DNA of 64,000 nucleotides from Cristatella mucedo (taxonomy: Eukaryota; Bryozoa; Phylactolaemata; Cristatellidae), in NCBI GenBank assembly GCA_009760855.2, contig WPIO01000015.1, positions 6,416,501-6,480,500 on the forward strand, given 5' to 3'. How positions within the stretch are numbered: position 1 is the first letter of the stretch; each line of letters starts with the position of its first letter. Made by a program: the position numbers and the translations under genes. Of this stretch, positions 1-9,490 are shown piece after piece. The notes under the pieces were generated by a model, which saw nothing but the letters and a program-made list of their open reading frames with translations, made no database searches and had not been told where the DNA came from.

Positions 1-132
1 GCAACAGATGGCTAATGATCTAGCAAGGTTACTATAGCGCTTTCCATAAAAGACACTTACATAAGCAAATAAAGGATTTTTTTGTAGGTGTTGGTTTCAC
101 ACAATTTAACACAAAAGCAAAACCTAGTACAC

Positions 133-526
133 CTTAAAATCCACGTATTTTAGCTCAGAATTTACTCTGACAGTTAGCAAAATTGTAAAAATACACTTAC
201 TCGAACTCACTGCCGTCGTTTCCAACTCGAATCGGATGCTTCGTTCTATATCGTCGTTATTTAGAAACCATTTGAAAGTTGAACTTGTGGTCAAAAGACA
301 GCGAAAGCGTACGTCTTCATCCACTGAGGCGTAAACGTCCGCAAGTCCTCGTATCTCGGGATATTGCATGACGGTGACATTAATGGTAGCTCTTACATCG
401 TTGCAATTGCACTGCCAAACTCCTTCGTGCAGTACGCTGACATCTTTTATCCTGATCAGTGATCCTTTGCCGTAAGAACTTGTGAAAGGTCTGTCCCAAT
501 ATACATCTCCATAAACATTATCGGGG
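133..526 (-). CDS. Ig-superfamily gene, exon D (end of Ig-3, start of Ig-4)
   Basis: This is a coding exon of a multi-domain immunoglobulin-superfamily protein, presumably a secreted or cell-surface adhesion or recognition molecule. The minus strand has a strong acceptor (T7 then ACAG at 527-533), and then 394 nt stay open in the frame left by exon C (phase 2). The first part carries the second half of an Ig domain, with SLIRIKDV followed by EGVWQCNC (E to F strands, F-strand Cys). The second part starts the next domain, with VRFRC (B-strand Cys) and FKWFLNN (C-strand Trp). An AAG/GTGTAC donor at 131-132 ends the exon in phase 0. If it is not used, the frame stops three codons later. The fourth domain lacks its Y-x-C, so the gene most likely continues beyond the left edge of the window. 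The Ig fold assignment is firm; the specific protein is not recognised. Confidence 0.8.
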
Positions 527-1522
527 CTGTAAAAAAAGCCACACCGAAAGATTAAGATTTTTTCGTTGAAACTAGCTCGTACGGGATGTCAAAATAAATT
601 TTGTAGCGTGCGATCATTTTATCAACAGGTAAACAGTTTCTAATTCCAATTTCTTTTCGTAATTATTAACAAAAGCTGATTGTTGTCTGAGTGTGAGATA
701 TAAATTCCTTCTCCTTAACACTCAAATAGTCTTACAGTCTGGAAGAGTTAGAGATGGTAATTCATGGAATGATACTGCATTCCTTGCCAGACCTAATGTA
801 GGTGAGCCTGCTTCATTTCTGAAGTGCCTTTTATACTAAAATTTGTATTTTGTTAAATATATACAATTGATTCTCATCTTAATCAAGAGATGGCTTTAAA
901 TATAGAAGCATTCCCAAGCTAATAAAAACCTACGCAAGCCAGGAAAATTGACCAGTAAACTTGCAAAATCTTTAAGCCGTCTCTTCCCGCCAAGGAGCTT
1001 AAGGTTGGTTCGGCTCCATTGATCCGAGTTCTTTAAGATAAACCACAAGGCAGATATGAAAGCGGGCACATAACCCCTGGGCTAAGACCATGGGGCATGG
1101 GTACCAGAAATTTAGTTACGTCGAGCACTTTTACCCTAGGACGCGTTGTCCGGATACAGTCACGCTTGATTAACTTATAGTAACTAGTGTTACATTTCCA
1201 TTCATTTTTATTAGTTTATGGCCAGAAAAAGAAGGAACGCGCGTCAATAAAGTGCACTTGAAATAAGAATATTTTTTCTATCCACGTGGAGATCAAACAG
1301 AGGTAATGATAGGTCCCTCGCCTAGCACCGCAGGAGAACTAAATTTCTACCCTGGCGGTGTGAGAGTCACAAAAAGAGAAGCAACAAACAAGGTATTATA
1401 AATTGGTTGGTGCCACGCTTAGACTACCACAACAAAGTTGTCTTTACAGCATATATATATATAAATATATATATGTATAAATAAATAAATAAATAAATAT
1501 ATATATGCTGGTATGTACATAT

Positions 1523-1528
<6 letters not shown>

Positions 1529-1596
<68 letters not shown>
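1529..1596. repeat. (TA)n microsatellite
   Basis: About 34 uninterrupted AT dinucleotides follow a looser AT/ATAC tract that starts near 1450. The Tyr-Ile reading frames across it on both strands are artefacts of the repeat. Confidence 0.95.
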
Positions 1597-1599
<3 letters not shown>

Positions 1600-1904
1600 A
1601 TGGCATTCTCTTCTAGAAATCAAGATGTCGTGCTAGAAATTGAACTCTCACTATGCTACCGCACCACCTCCATGGTCACGTCTGCCTGTTTTCAGCTAAA
1701 CAACAATTTGAAAATATCGAGCCTGCCTGGAAATCGTCATCACATCCACAGTTGGTCCATCTCTACTTTCCTTATTCAGTAACCGGAATCGAGCAGCTTA
1801 TCGGCTTCAAGATGATTTCGAGCTCCCTTGATTCCCTCCTCCACTCCTGATTCAGTCTACCTATCCGAACTACTGACAAATCTCCACAAACCGCTCGTCT
1901 GGTT

Positions 1905-2425
1905 TAATAATAATAATAATAATTCACTTGATAAAGCGCCCTCAGAGAACTCAATCTCTCTCTCGGCGCTTTACATTTGCTGCAAAGTGAAATGCAATTG
2001 AATGGTAAGTAAAATCATGCTTGAAAAACAAACGAAATGAATAATATGGTTAGGGGTGACATGCACAGGGTCAGCATGCAAATGTGGTTAGTGGCAGCAT
2101 GCACAGTGTCAGCACACATAAGCACATCAAGGACGAATCATAGGGACCCACTAAATGCTGTCCTAAATAGGTGTGTTTTTAGGTTCCTTTTAAATGTGGT
2201 CAGATCAGGGGATGTTCTGACGCAGGTCGGGACGGAGTTCCAGGCTTTGGGAGCATATGAACTAAATGCACGGTCTCCAAAGGATTTAAGGTTTGTACGA
2301 GGTATTTCTAGATTCTTGGATTCCGAAAAGCGGGTGGGTGGTACAATAATTGGCCTGATGGGGTAGTATATCTGACCGATAGGCTAGAGCCATAGAATTA
2401 AGGGACCTAAAAGTGAGTGAGTCCG
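1905..2425 (-). mobile_element. LINE-A 3' fragment (5'-truncated)
   Basis: On the minus strand the element ends with the family hairpin (GGCGC, AGAGA, TCTCT, GGGCGC) and a (TTA)n tail at 1908-1922. Upstream lies the coding end of ORF2 with the PRTNLKSFGDRAF-type C-terminus, shortened here at about 2425. The plus-strand frame beginning MNNMVRGDMHR across it is antisense to the LINE. Confidence 0.85.
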
Positions 2426-3553
2426 TTAGCTGGAAATACAACTAAACTCAAATTATTTGCTGACTTTGCATCTAGTTTTGCAGCCCTAAAGCCTTGGACT
2501 CACTCTGACTGATGCAGTGACCTTAAAATTAATTGAAAAAATGCCGATGAGTCGTAAGTAAAAAGCCCGTTCCTTACAGCATACGATATGTCTGCCTTGA
2601 ATTGTGTGTGTGTCTGTGTGTGTTTGTGTGTGTGCTTATGCCGGCTAATCTGCCCATGTTATCTACCATTAACCACGCAAACGCGCTTTCATTGCTGCAT
2701 GTGCAAAAAATCCAGAGAAAGTTTAATTCTCTGAGGGCACCATCTAAATCTGTTATACATAGTTAATATAATTAACGTAGAGGATTAACTCGCTCAGGTC
2801 AGCATGCAAAATAGCATACCAAGACAATCATTATCGTTGCTAGGTAAGGTCCTTTTAAAGTAACACTTAGTGAATACTGCACAAGAAAGTGTGCAAAACA
2901 CGGGGCAACAAAATAAGAGACGGTTCGGGACAACTTCTATGCCTAGTAAGTCATCTTTTGTATGTCATCTCTGCACACACAATAGCGCACAAGAGATACT
3001 AAAGAAGCCTGAGAGCACGTGGTAGAGCCTTGACACTGACACGCAACTAGAAAAGAAGTGTGCATGTGCAGGCTGTGCGATCTGCACTGGGAGCAGTTTC
3101 GACAGTGAGGACCGGCAAGCCGAGTTGTAGATTTTCGAACCAACTGTAAGCATCAATTCCAAAACGAACGAACACTTTGAGGTAGAGAGATTGAATAGAC
3201 GCGATAGGATTGCTCGCATGCATGAGAATCAGCCTTGCTTTGGAATTTTCATCCAAGTGGGCCCGAACTCCAAATGGTCACTGTGCTTAAAACTCCGCCA
3301 CTTGATTGTCGAGCAGATGCTGTAATTGTGTACACAAGCAACAAGAGATGACCTAGCACATTCCGTTACGATTGCTAGGTTTTCTAATTTCCACGGAAGA
3401 CTACGCTTGAACATAGCCACCTAGTTGGTTTATAAATGGCATGAATTAGCTACTAGCTTTTGAACTTTAATCAGATCGCAAATGCAATGCTACTGCCGCT
3501 TCGAGGTTTCAATCTCGAATTCATCTTCTCCCGACTTCGGCTTCCATTCTTAC

Positions 3554-3776
3554 CTTTCGAAGACACAGCTTAAATATAAGGTACTTCCAGCTTGAACTGT
3601 CACGTCGGGCGTACGTCGAATAAGCTTCGTCTCTGTCGGACGTTGTTCGAGGTCCAAAACATTTAAAAAGTAAGCTCCTATTAATCGAGCACTTACGTCC
3701 CCACTGATTACGCACTGGTACATTCTAGGTAGCAGGCATGCGTCCGTTTTTCTCACCTCTCTAATATAAAGTGTGC
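3554..3776 (-). CDS. Ig-superfamily gene, exon C (end of Ig-2, start of Ig-3)
   Basis: This exon has a near-ideal acceptor (CTGACTATCTTTGCAG, minus strand, ending at 3777) and a consensus donor (AAAG/GTAAGA at 3553). It is 223 nt long, entered in phase 1 and left in phase 2. The translation reads LYIREV, then a spacer, then MYQCVISGD, the E to F strands of an Ig domain. After a short linker it reads VTVQAGSTLYLSCVFE, the A to B strands of the next domain with its first Cys. Exon B supplies the first half of domain 2 and exon D supplies the Trp and Y/W-x-C half of domain 3, so the three exons are mutually confirming. The neighbouring introns are 1.7 kb (5' side) and 3.0 kb (3' side) and both hold LINE-A fragments. 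Confidence 0.85.
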
Positions 3777-3895
3777 CTGCAAAGATAGTCAGTTACCACA
3801 GTTGGCTGCTGCAAATGATGCGGCAGCAACGAACACGGCAACGTAAATTCTTTTGTTTTTAGCCCGTGATAAGTGATACGTAATATTAATTAAGG

Positions 3896-4275
3896 ATAAT
3901 CATGATAACGCACTCGATATAGCACCCTCAGAGAACTCAATCTCTTTCTAGGCGCTTTACATTTGCTGCAAAGGAAATGCAATTGAATGGAAAGTAAAAT
4001 CATGCTTGAAAGACAAACAAATTGAATAATATGTTAAGGGTGACATGCACAGGGTCAGGATGCAAATGTGGTTAGTGGCAGCATGCACAGTGTCAGTACG
4101 CATAACCACATGAAGGAAGAATCACACGGACCCACTAAATGCTGTCCTAAATAGGTGTTTTTTTAAGTTCCTTTTAAATGTGGTCAGGTTAGGGATGTTC
4201 TGACGCAGGTAAGGAGGGAGTTCCAGGCTTTGGGAGCATACGAACTAAATGCACGGTCTCCAGAGGATTTGAGGT
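3896..4275 (-). mobile_element. LINE-A 3' fragment
   Basis: It begins with the family 3' tail (gcactcgatatagcaccctc and following) and runs in the minus orientation to the ORF2 C-terminal codons. At about 4276 it abuts a second LINE-A segment that restarts inside the 3' UTR, so this is either a tandem pair or an internal duplication. It lies in the Ig intron between exons B and C. Confidence 0.8.
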
Positions 4276-4870
4276 TGCATTGCGTTTTCGCGCTTAAACA
4301 CATAAAGGTCGAATAACAGGGATCCACTATACGCTATCAGAAATAGGTGCGTTTTCAGTTTCGTTTTAATATGGTCAAGTCATGGGATGTCGTGAGGAAA
4401 GTCGAGAGTGAATTCCAGTCTTGGAAAGCAAAAGAACTAAAGCCACGGTTTCCAAAGGATTTGAGGTCTGTACGAGGTATGGGTAAACAGTGAGATTCCG
4501 AAAAGCGGGTGGTACGATGCTTAGCCTGTTGAGGAAGTAAATCTAATAGGTAGGCTGGAGCCTAAAAATTAAGGGACCTGAAAGTGAGTGACAAAACCTT
4601 GAAGTCGATGCGTTGCTTGACTGGTAGCCAGTGCAGGTCGGCGAGAAGTGGTGGGATGTGGCAACTAGGAAGGTCACGACAGACAAGTCTTGCTGCAGAG
4701 TTTTGCACCAGCTGTAAGCGCCTGATTGCACAGGCCGGTGACCAGCAAGAGTGAGTCACAGAAGCCAAGACGCAACGTCACATATGCATGGACCGACTTA
4801 GATGAGTTATCTCTGTCTGAACAAGTCCGAATTGGAGCAATGTTATGAACCTTGAAAGTAGGCAGACCAG
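4276..4870 (-). mobile_element. LINE-A fragment (3' UTR and ORF2 C-terminus)
   Basis: A second, more diverged LINE-A piece lies directly behind the first in the same orientation. Minus-strand translation gives [20 protein letters not shown] and related RT-tail motifs in broken frames (about 4540-4770). Both ends are degraded. Confidence 0.75.
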
Positions 4871-5468
4871 TCACGTGGTAAAAGAAAGCCTGGAGCCGCC
4901 CGTAAAACGATTCGTTGCCCGAGAGCATTTTGAAATTTATCGTGGTGCCAAGTTTAATTAAAGTAGAGTGATGGTTAGCTGATTCGACAGCCTGAGACTT
5001 GCACCTATTCTAGACTTCGTAGTGCAGGCGAGTGATACCTCCTGCAGTTGCAGCAGCGACATTGGCACTGGTTGTTGCTTCTACTTATATCCGGAACACA
5101 ATCAGGTTTCACTCAAATTTTCTAGTGCTTCTCGATTCAACCCCTAATTTTCGGCATTCCAATCAATATAATCTAAAAAAAGTTTAAAGAACTTAATGCT
5201 TCGACGCTCTCTGGGAATGACCAGTAATTGGCACAATGAAGGATACTTGTGCAGCTAAGCGTTCGACTCCGTACGGACTGGCATCCGGCCTGCCAGCTCG
5301 TCGGGCAGGGGCGTTAAATGCAAGATGCAAACACCAGACGTTGAGACTGGACTTAAATAAAAAGTTGGAGTAGGAAAGCTTTTGTCTACCCTTCGATGCA
5401 ATTTTGGCTCAAATGTCTTTTCAGGCACTACTAAATGAATCGCAACAGTCGTCAGCAAAAGTGTTTAC

Positions 5469-5711
5469 CATATTCGTCCAATGCATAGCGCGTGTCCCCA
5501 GCTAGGTCCATATAGACACCACCGAGTCCAATCGAATTCGATGTGTTTGCAATAGACCACATGAAGTTTAAGCTTAAGCTGGAACGTCCAGGAGAGAATG
5601 TCATGCTGCTGGAGGAGTTGCAAGTCATTATCGCCGTGCTGCCCCGACGAGCCTGCACACTGAGTGCCTCGGGCCTCTCGTCTTTGTAACTGACATGCTC
5701 TGCATCAACAT
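5469..5711 (-). CDS. Ig-superfamily gene, exon B (first half of Ig-2)
   Basis: On the minus strand the acceptor is TATTCAATTTTAG (AG at 5712-5713) and the donor is ATG/GTAAAC (GT at 5467-5468). The exon is 243 nt and phase 1 at both ends. It begins with a short linker, then a typical Ig A to C strand run: LSVQARRGSTAIMTCNSS (B-strand Cys), a serine-rich loop, and LNFMWSIANTS (C-strand Trp). The C'-D region runs to the donor. Exon A ends with a single G and this exon starts with AT, which rebuilds an Asp codon exactly at the boundary between domain 1 and domain 2. Domain-boundary introns in phase 1 are the usual pattern for Ig-superfamily genes. Cell location and partner cannot be read from the sequence. 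Confidence 0.8.
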
Positions 5712-5820
5712 CTAAAATTGAATACATAGCATTCGAGATACGAACTTATTTGGGCATGGATTCGATGGCAAAATCAAGGGTATCCTGAAGGTTTGATTTA
5801 TGAAGGTTAGCTCAAACCCC

Positions 5821-5826
<6 letters not shown>

Positions 5827-5867
<41 letters not shown>
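5827..5867. repeat. (CA)n microsatellite leading into a GC palindrome
   Basis: About 20 CA repeats run straight into the alternating purine-pyrimidine palindrome at 5863-5910. It lies in the Ig intron between exons A and B. Confidence 0.95.
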
Positions 5868-5869
<2 letters not shown>

Positions 5870-5910
5870 GCTTGCGCACGCGCGTGAGCGCGCGTGCGCA
5901 AGCGCGTGTG
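5863..5910. repeat. 22-bp perfect inverted repeat, 4-nt loop, Z-DNA type sequence
   Basis: Left arm 5863-5884 and right arm 5889-5910 are exact reverse complements, separated by TGAG. The arms are almost wholly alternating purine-pyrimidine (CG, CA, GC steps), so the site could extrude a cruciform or adopt Z-DNA. It is a direct continuation of the CA tract. Confidence 0.9.
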
Positions 5911-6594
5911 CACACGCAAGCTCGCACGCACACACACGTACATTCATCGATCGTGGTTACTTTGCAGCAATTGTAAGGCACCTAGAAAGAGATTGAGTTC
6001 TCTGAGGGCGCTCTATCAAATGTATCATTCTTATTACACAATTTTTAAATCGAAAACTGTCAATGCTAAGACTTTCCGAGAAGAGACTGCTTTGTGATTT
6101 ATGGTTGAATCGCTTTGAATTAGCAAAGTAGTAGCACAATGAGGGACTGTGAATAGCACTAAAAGTCAAGTGCAAAATAAAACTCGCACTATGGCTCACA
6201 GTCAAACTTAGGGCGATGTGCCATACTCATGAATGGGATAGTCTTTAAAAAGTAAACGAATGATACAAAGTAAGAGTCTGTACATGGTTTAGTCCAACAA
6301 TATCACTTGACAAAACACATTTGTTGCTCAAAACTCAGCTGAAAGACTCACTTAGCCTTGCAGCTTTTTTGTAGTTATAAAATTGTCCATAGAATAGAAA
6401 GTAGCTACGAGAATAACTGCCGATTTTCGCTGCCAAATAAAGATTTTAGTCACAATGTACCTACAGCAGAGCAAGAAAATAGGTCATTGTTACAAAAAGT
6501 GACATTTCTTCAGTGTGACACTTGGATGAATTTCTCAAGAGTGCCATACATATCGCAACTTCTATAGATTAGCACTAGCTAGAAATTTCCTCTG

Positions 6595-7365
6595 TGATGG
6601 TTTGCTCTTCTCATAGCTGATGCTGTTGTGAAACGGTCACGTTGTGTTAGGAATTTAGGTATTGTCTTCGAGTAATGCCCAAATTTTGAAAGCTACGTTA
6701 GGAAAAGCTGCTTCAACAGCTAGCAATCACGTTAGATCCCTATCTAAGATTAGGAACCATGTTTCACAGTGACTTGCAAATATTTAACTAGCTTGTAAGT
6801 TCAATCTCGCCTAGATTATTGCTATTCCTTTTTGGCTGGGCTACCAAAAAATCCAATAGGCTAATATAGCTTGCTATGATTATCGCTGCAAAGCTAGATT
6901 TCCGATCCACGAGGTTTGACTATGTTTCTCATCTGCTAAAAGAGCTGGGGGTAGCTGCCGGTTGGTCAGCGGATAAAAAGCAAAGTCCTTAGGCTGACCT
7001 ACACAGCCCGCCACGGCTTGGCTCTTTCATACCTGTCAGAACCGCTGCACCAGTTTCAGCCTTCTCACGCCCTCAGTTTCTGGATGGACAACAAATGTTC
7101 TTGCAACGAACACTACTCATCTGCTGCCGACTACGGGAAATTACTTAAAGCCAACCTAAACTGTTACTTCCATGCTACTTACCTACCTCAGGTGACCTTC
7201 TACCTACCCAGGCTTCTCACTCTCTCTTTGTTGGGCAACATGAAGTCTGTTGGCTACCAGACGTCGCTTAGGATGTGAGCGGGCTAAACAAAGCTCTTCT
7301 GCGTAACACCCGAATAATATTTTTGGCTTTGGTGAGTTACAGACAAAAAAAGGTTATATTAAATT
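6595..7365 (+). mobile_element. LINE-B 3' fragment
   Basis: The plus-strand translation matches the RT C-terminal third of the LINE-B copy at 18455-20955, with broken frames. RNLGIVFE, then a Ser/His-rich segment, then ALSYLSEPLHQFQPSHAL and LLGNMKSVGYQ correspond to the end of ORF2. The 3' UTR (tctgcgtaacacccgaat and following) fades out near 7365. It lies in the Ig intron between exons A and B. Confidence 0.8.
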
Positions 7366-7814
7366 ACATAATTATAGCTCTATACTCCGAAACAGGCAAG
7401 GCTTTCATTTCAATGTTGCCATCAAAGCTGAAATTTTTATTTCAGCTTACAAAGACGACATAAAGATCAGCATTGGCGTGTATCTCCAGGCTGGGTGACG
7501 GAACTCGATTAAGCCGCGTAAATCCGACTACATAAGGTAAATATATAATGAATCAAGAGGTACGAAGATTTCGGGGCGAAGTTTGAAGCTTTTTAGTGGC
7601 TACTTTTAAAGTCTACATTTAAAAAACGAAAGAAAAAATCTGTTATCGAGAAAGATCATTCCCTGAGAAGTTTCAAAAGCCATAGCCAATCTAGGCTCTA
7701 GTACCTGGTAGCCCCGAGTGTTTTATTGCGTGCTTTTGTATTCTGGCTTATAATAAACAGGAATTTAAACTATTTGTTTTGAACGCTAAAGATATTAATT
7801 TCAATTCAGTAACT

Positions 7815-7925
7815 CAACTTAGGCCATAGGGCTCTAGCCCTGACGACCTCGGCCGTCAACTGCATTCCGCTTGACGTCGGTCTTTTAGGGGGAGCACATT
7901 AACCACTATGCAGGGCTGGTAATTT
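7815..7925 (-). mobile_element. SINE-1 head relic (tRNA-like)
   Basis: On the minus strand a box-A-like segment (catagtggttaatgtgctc) and a box-B-like segment (gtcagggctagagccctat) have the spacing of the SINE-1 head. No hairpin tail is recognisable, so it is an old fragment. Confidence 0.45.
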
Positions 7926-8103
7926 CATGCTGCTGCGTGCTTTTGCAAACTTGCCTGGGCCCGAAACCGTGAGTTATATTAAATCCTCGTTACCCGATCT
8001 CTTACAGTGAGCTATAAAGTGCAAGGGTCGTTAATATGTTCTCTGGGACACTATGCAAATCACCTCTTCGTCTGATTTTACAAATATACTGTTATACATA
8101 TAC

Positions 8104-8200
8104 TTACACACACACGCACACATACACACACGCGCGAGCTCGCACGCAGGCACGCACACGTACACACGTACACACACACACACTCACACACACATTATCT
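8104..8200. repeat. (CA)n/(ACGC) simple repeat
   Basis: An interrupted CA-rich tract with an embedded GC-rich core (cgcgcgagctcgcacgc) resembles the tract at 5827-5935. It is intronic to the Ig gene. Confidence 0.85.
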
Positions 8201-8499
8201 TAATTTTTTATTCAGTAGGCTGTCTGCTGTCTCTTCGCCCCTAAACGTGTTTATGCACTCTCGTTTGCGTAGCATGCTTTGCTTGTCTATGATTCGGACC
8301 ATGTTGTCAGTTAGAGGTCTTACGAACGAACGGTCTTAAGATTATTTTGATTGCTCGCTTGAAAAATACCTTGCTTGGCTGAGGGCCTAGGAGATTGAAT
8401 TCTGTACAGAAAATTTTAAAGCACCCGGAACGAGATTTATTCTCACATTGTGGTCAAGATAAGGCCATATTATTTTTACTTATGCGATCTTTAAGTGTA

Positions 8500-8597
8500 T
8501 CTCCATTATGTCTGTCTCTCTCCTCTCTCTCTTTTTCTCTGTCTATCTGTCTTGTCTCTGTCTCTCTGTCTGTCTCTCTGTTCCCGTCTCTCTCTCT

Positions 8598-8663
<66 letters not shown>
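8500..8663. repeat. (CT)n microsatellite
   Basis: A long TC tract, perfect from about 8601 to 8663, with degenerate flanks. A second TC tract lies at 8858-8899. Ser-Leu and Arg-Glu reading frames across it are artefacts. Confidence 0.95.
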
Positions 8664-8669
<6 letters not shown>

Positions 8670-8857
8670 GGTAGCAGTGACCTTGGTCATTAATTATCTT
8701 TCAGTGATTTTTAAAACATCTGGATTGAGATGTAGTACTCTTTTTTGTGCTATGGCTATGCAAATAAGTTTATGCAGAATGTTGTTATGCATATACTCTA
8801 AACGTTTGAATGTCATCAAGGTCATTTCATATTTTCCGCGCGAGTTCACTATCTTTA

Positions 8858-8903
<46 letters not shown>

Positions 8904-9124
8904 CCCAACCAAAAGAATAATTTATGGGTCTTAAAAAACTACTGGTTGAAGCCAATTAATACGCTTTGTAATCCCTGGATTTTAGAATTTCGAAAAAATG
9001 ACCTCGCTTATAATTAAAAGACCGTGTGCAAGTATGTCCAGAGAAATCAGGAGAAAAATAGGGAGCTATACTATAGCGCCAAGGTGCAGATATAGCGTAC
9101 TGAGCGCATTACCCAGCATCGTAC

Positions 9125-9330
9125 CTGCTACTTTCAGCACTATTGGCGTCGATACGGCGGTTCCCGCAGTGTTGCTAACGACGCATTCGTAACTTCCTTT
9201 ATAGACTCCTGGCGCTTTCCATAGGTCTGACCGTAGTACAGTGATAGAAGCATTTTCATCTTGTCTGGAATACTTCCAAGCGGTTGGTAGAGTCGGAGAA
9301 TCGATTTTTCTCCATTGTATGGATGTATGT
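9125..9330 (-). CDS. Ig-superfamily gene, exon A (second half of Ig-1)
   Basis: This exon encodes the second half of an I-set-like Ig domain. The minus-strand frame gives IQWRKIDSP (C-strand Trp), NASITVLRSDLW (E strand), then GVYKGSYECVVSNTAGTAVS, a textbook Y-x-C-x-V-x-N-x-x-G F-G hairpin, and ends PIVLKVA at a donor GCAG/GTACG (GT at 9123-9124). The reading frame stops just upstream of the proposed acceptor TTTACTTAG (AG at 9331-9332), which supports an intron there. The exon carrying the first half of this domain was not found, so the 5' end of the gene is unresolved. The exon is invisible to ATG-based gene calling because it has no initiator and is only 206 nt. Confidence 0.8.
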
Positions 9331-9424
9331 CTAAGTAAATATTAATAGGCTGAATGCTTAAGAAATGTTACAAACCAAGTGCCTCATTCAATAATTATAT
9401 GCTCCAACGGTAAGCTGAATAAAG

Positions 9425-9490
9425 ACCGTATCTGCTGCTGATGGCAAAACAATTGAACACAAGACACAAGTAAGTAAAAATAATTTTCAT
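9425..9490 (-). CDS. possible signal-peptide exon of the Ig gene (tentative)
   Basis: An ATG at 9488-9490 on the minus strand opens a short frame reading MKIIFTYLCLVFNCFAIS. It has a basic N-terminus, a hydrophobic core and small residues, the layout of a secretory signal peptide, and it lies only 95 bp upstream of exon A in the right orientation. Against it: no obvious donor gives the phase exon A needs (two bases carried in), and the first half of Ig-1 would still be missing. A second frame over the same bases reads DTVFIQLTVGA, which resembles an Ig G strand. It is either a true first exon joined through an unseen exon, or chance. Confidence 0.25.

Larger units (their letters stand above)
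527..3553 (-). other. Ig gene intron between exons C and D
   Basis: This 3.0 kb intron is bounded by GTAAGA at its 5' end and TTTTTTTACAG at its 3' end. It holds a (TA)n microsatellite near 1529-1596 and a LINE-A 3' fragment at 1905-2425. The stretches 540-1430 and 2430-3540 show no other recognisable element or exon. Confidence 0.6.

Noticed and set aside
1419-1782. Tyr-Ile repeat frames on both strands
   Set aside because: Direct translation of the (TA)n microsatellite.
2037-2366. Recurring plus-strand frame (MNNMVRGDMHR...) at 2037, 15896, 52387 and 63074, up to 111 codons
   Set aside because: It lies antisense across the LINE-A 3' UTR and ORF2 end in every case. The similarity follows from the repeat itself and there is no independent sign of coding.
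8395-8934. 179-codon Ser-Leu-rich plus frame and Arg-Glu-rich minus frame
   Set aside because: Translation of (CT)n microsatellites; the same applies to frames at 58993-59287.
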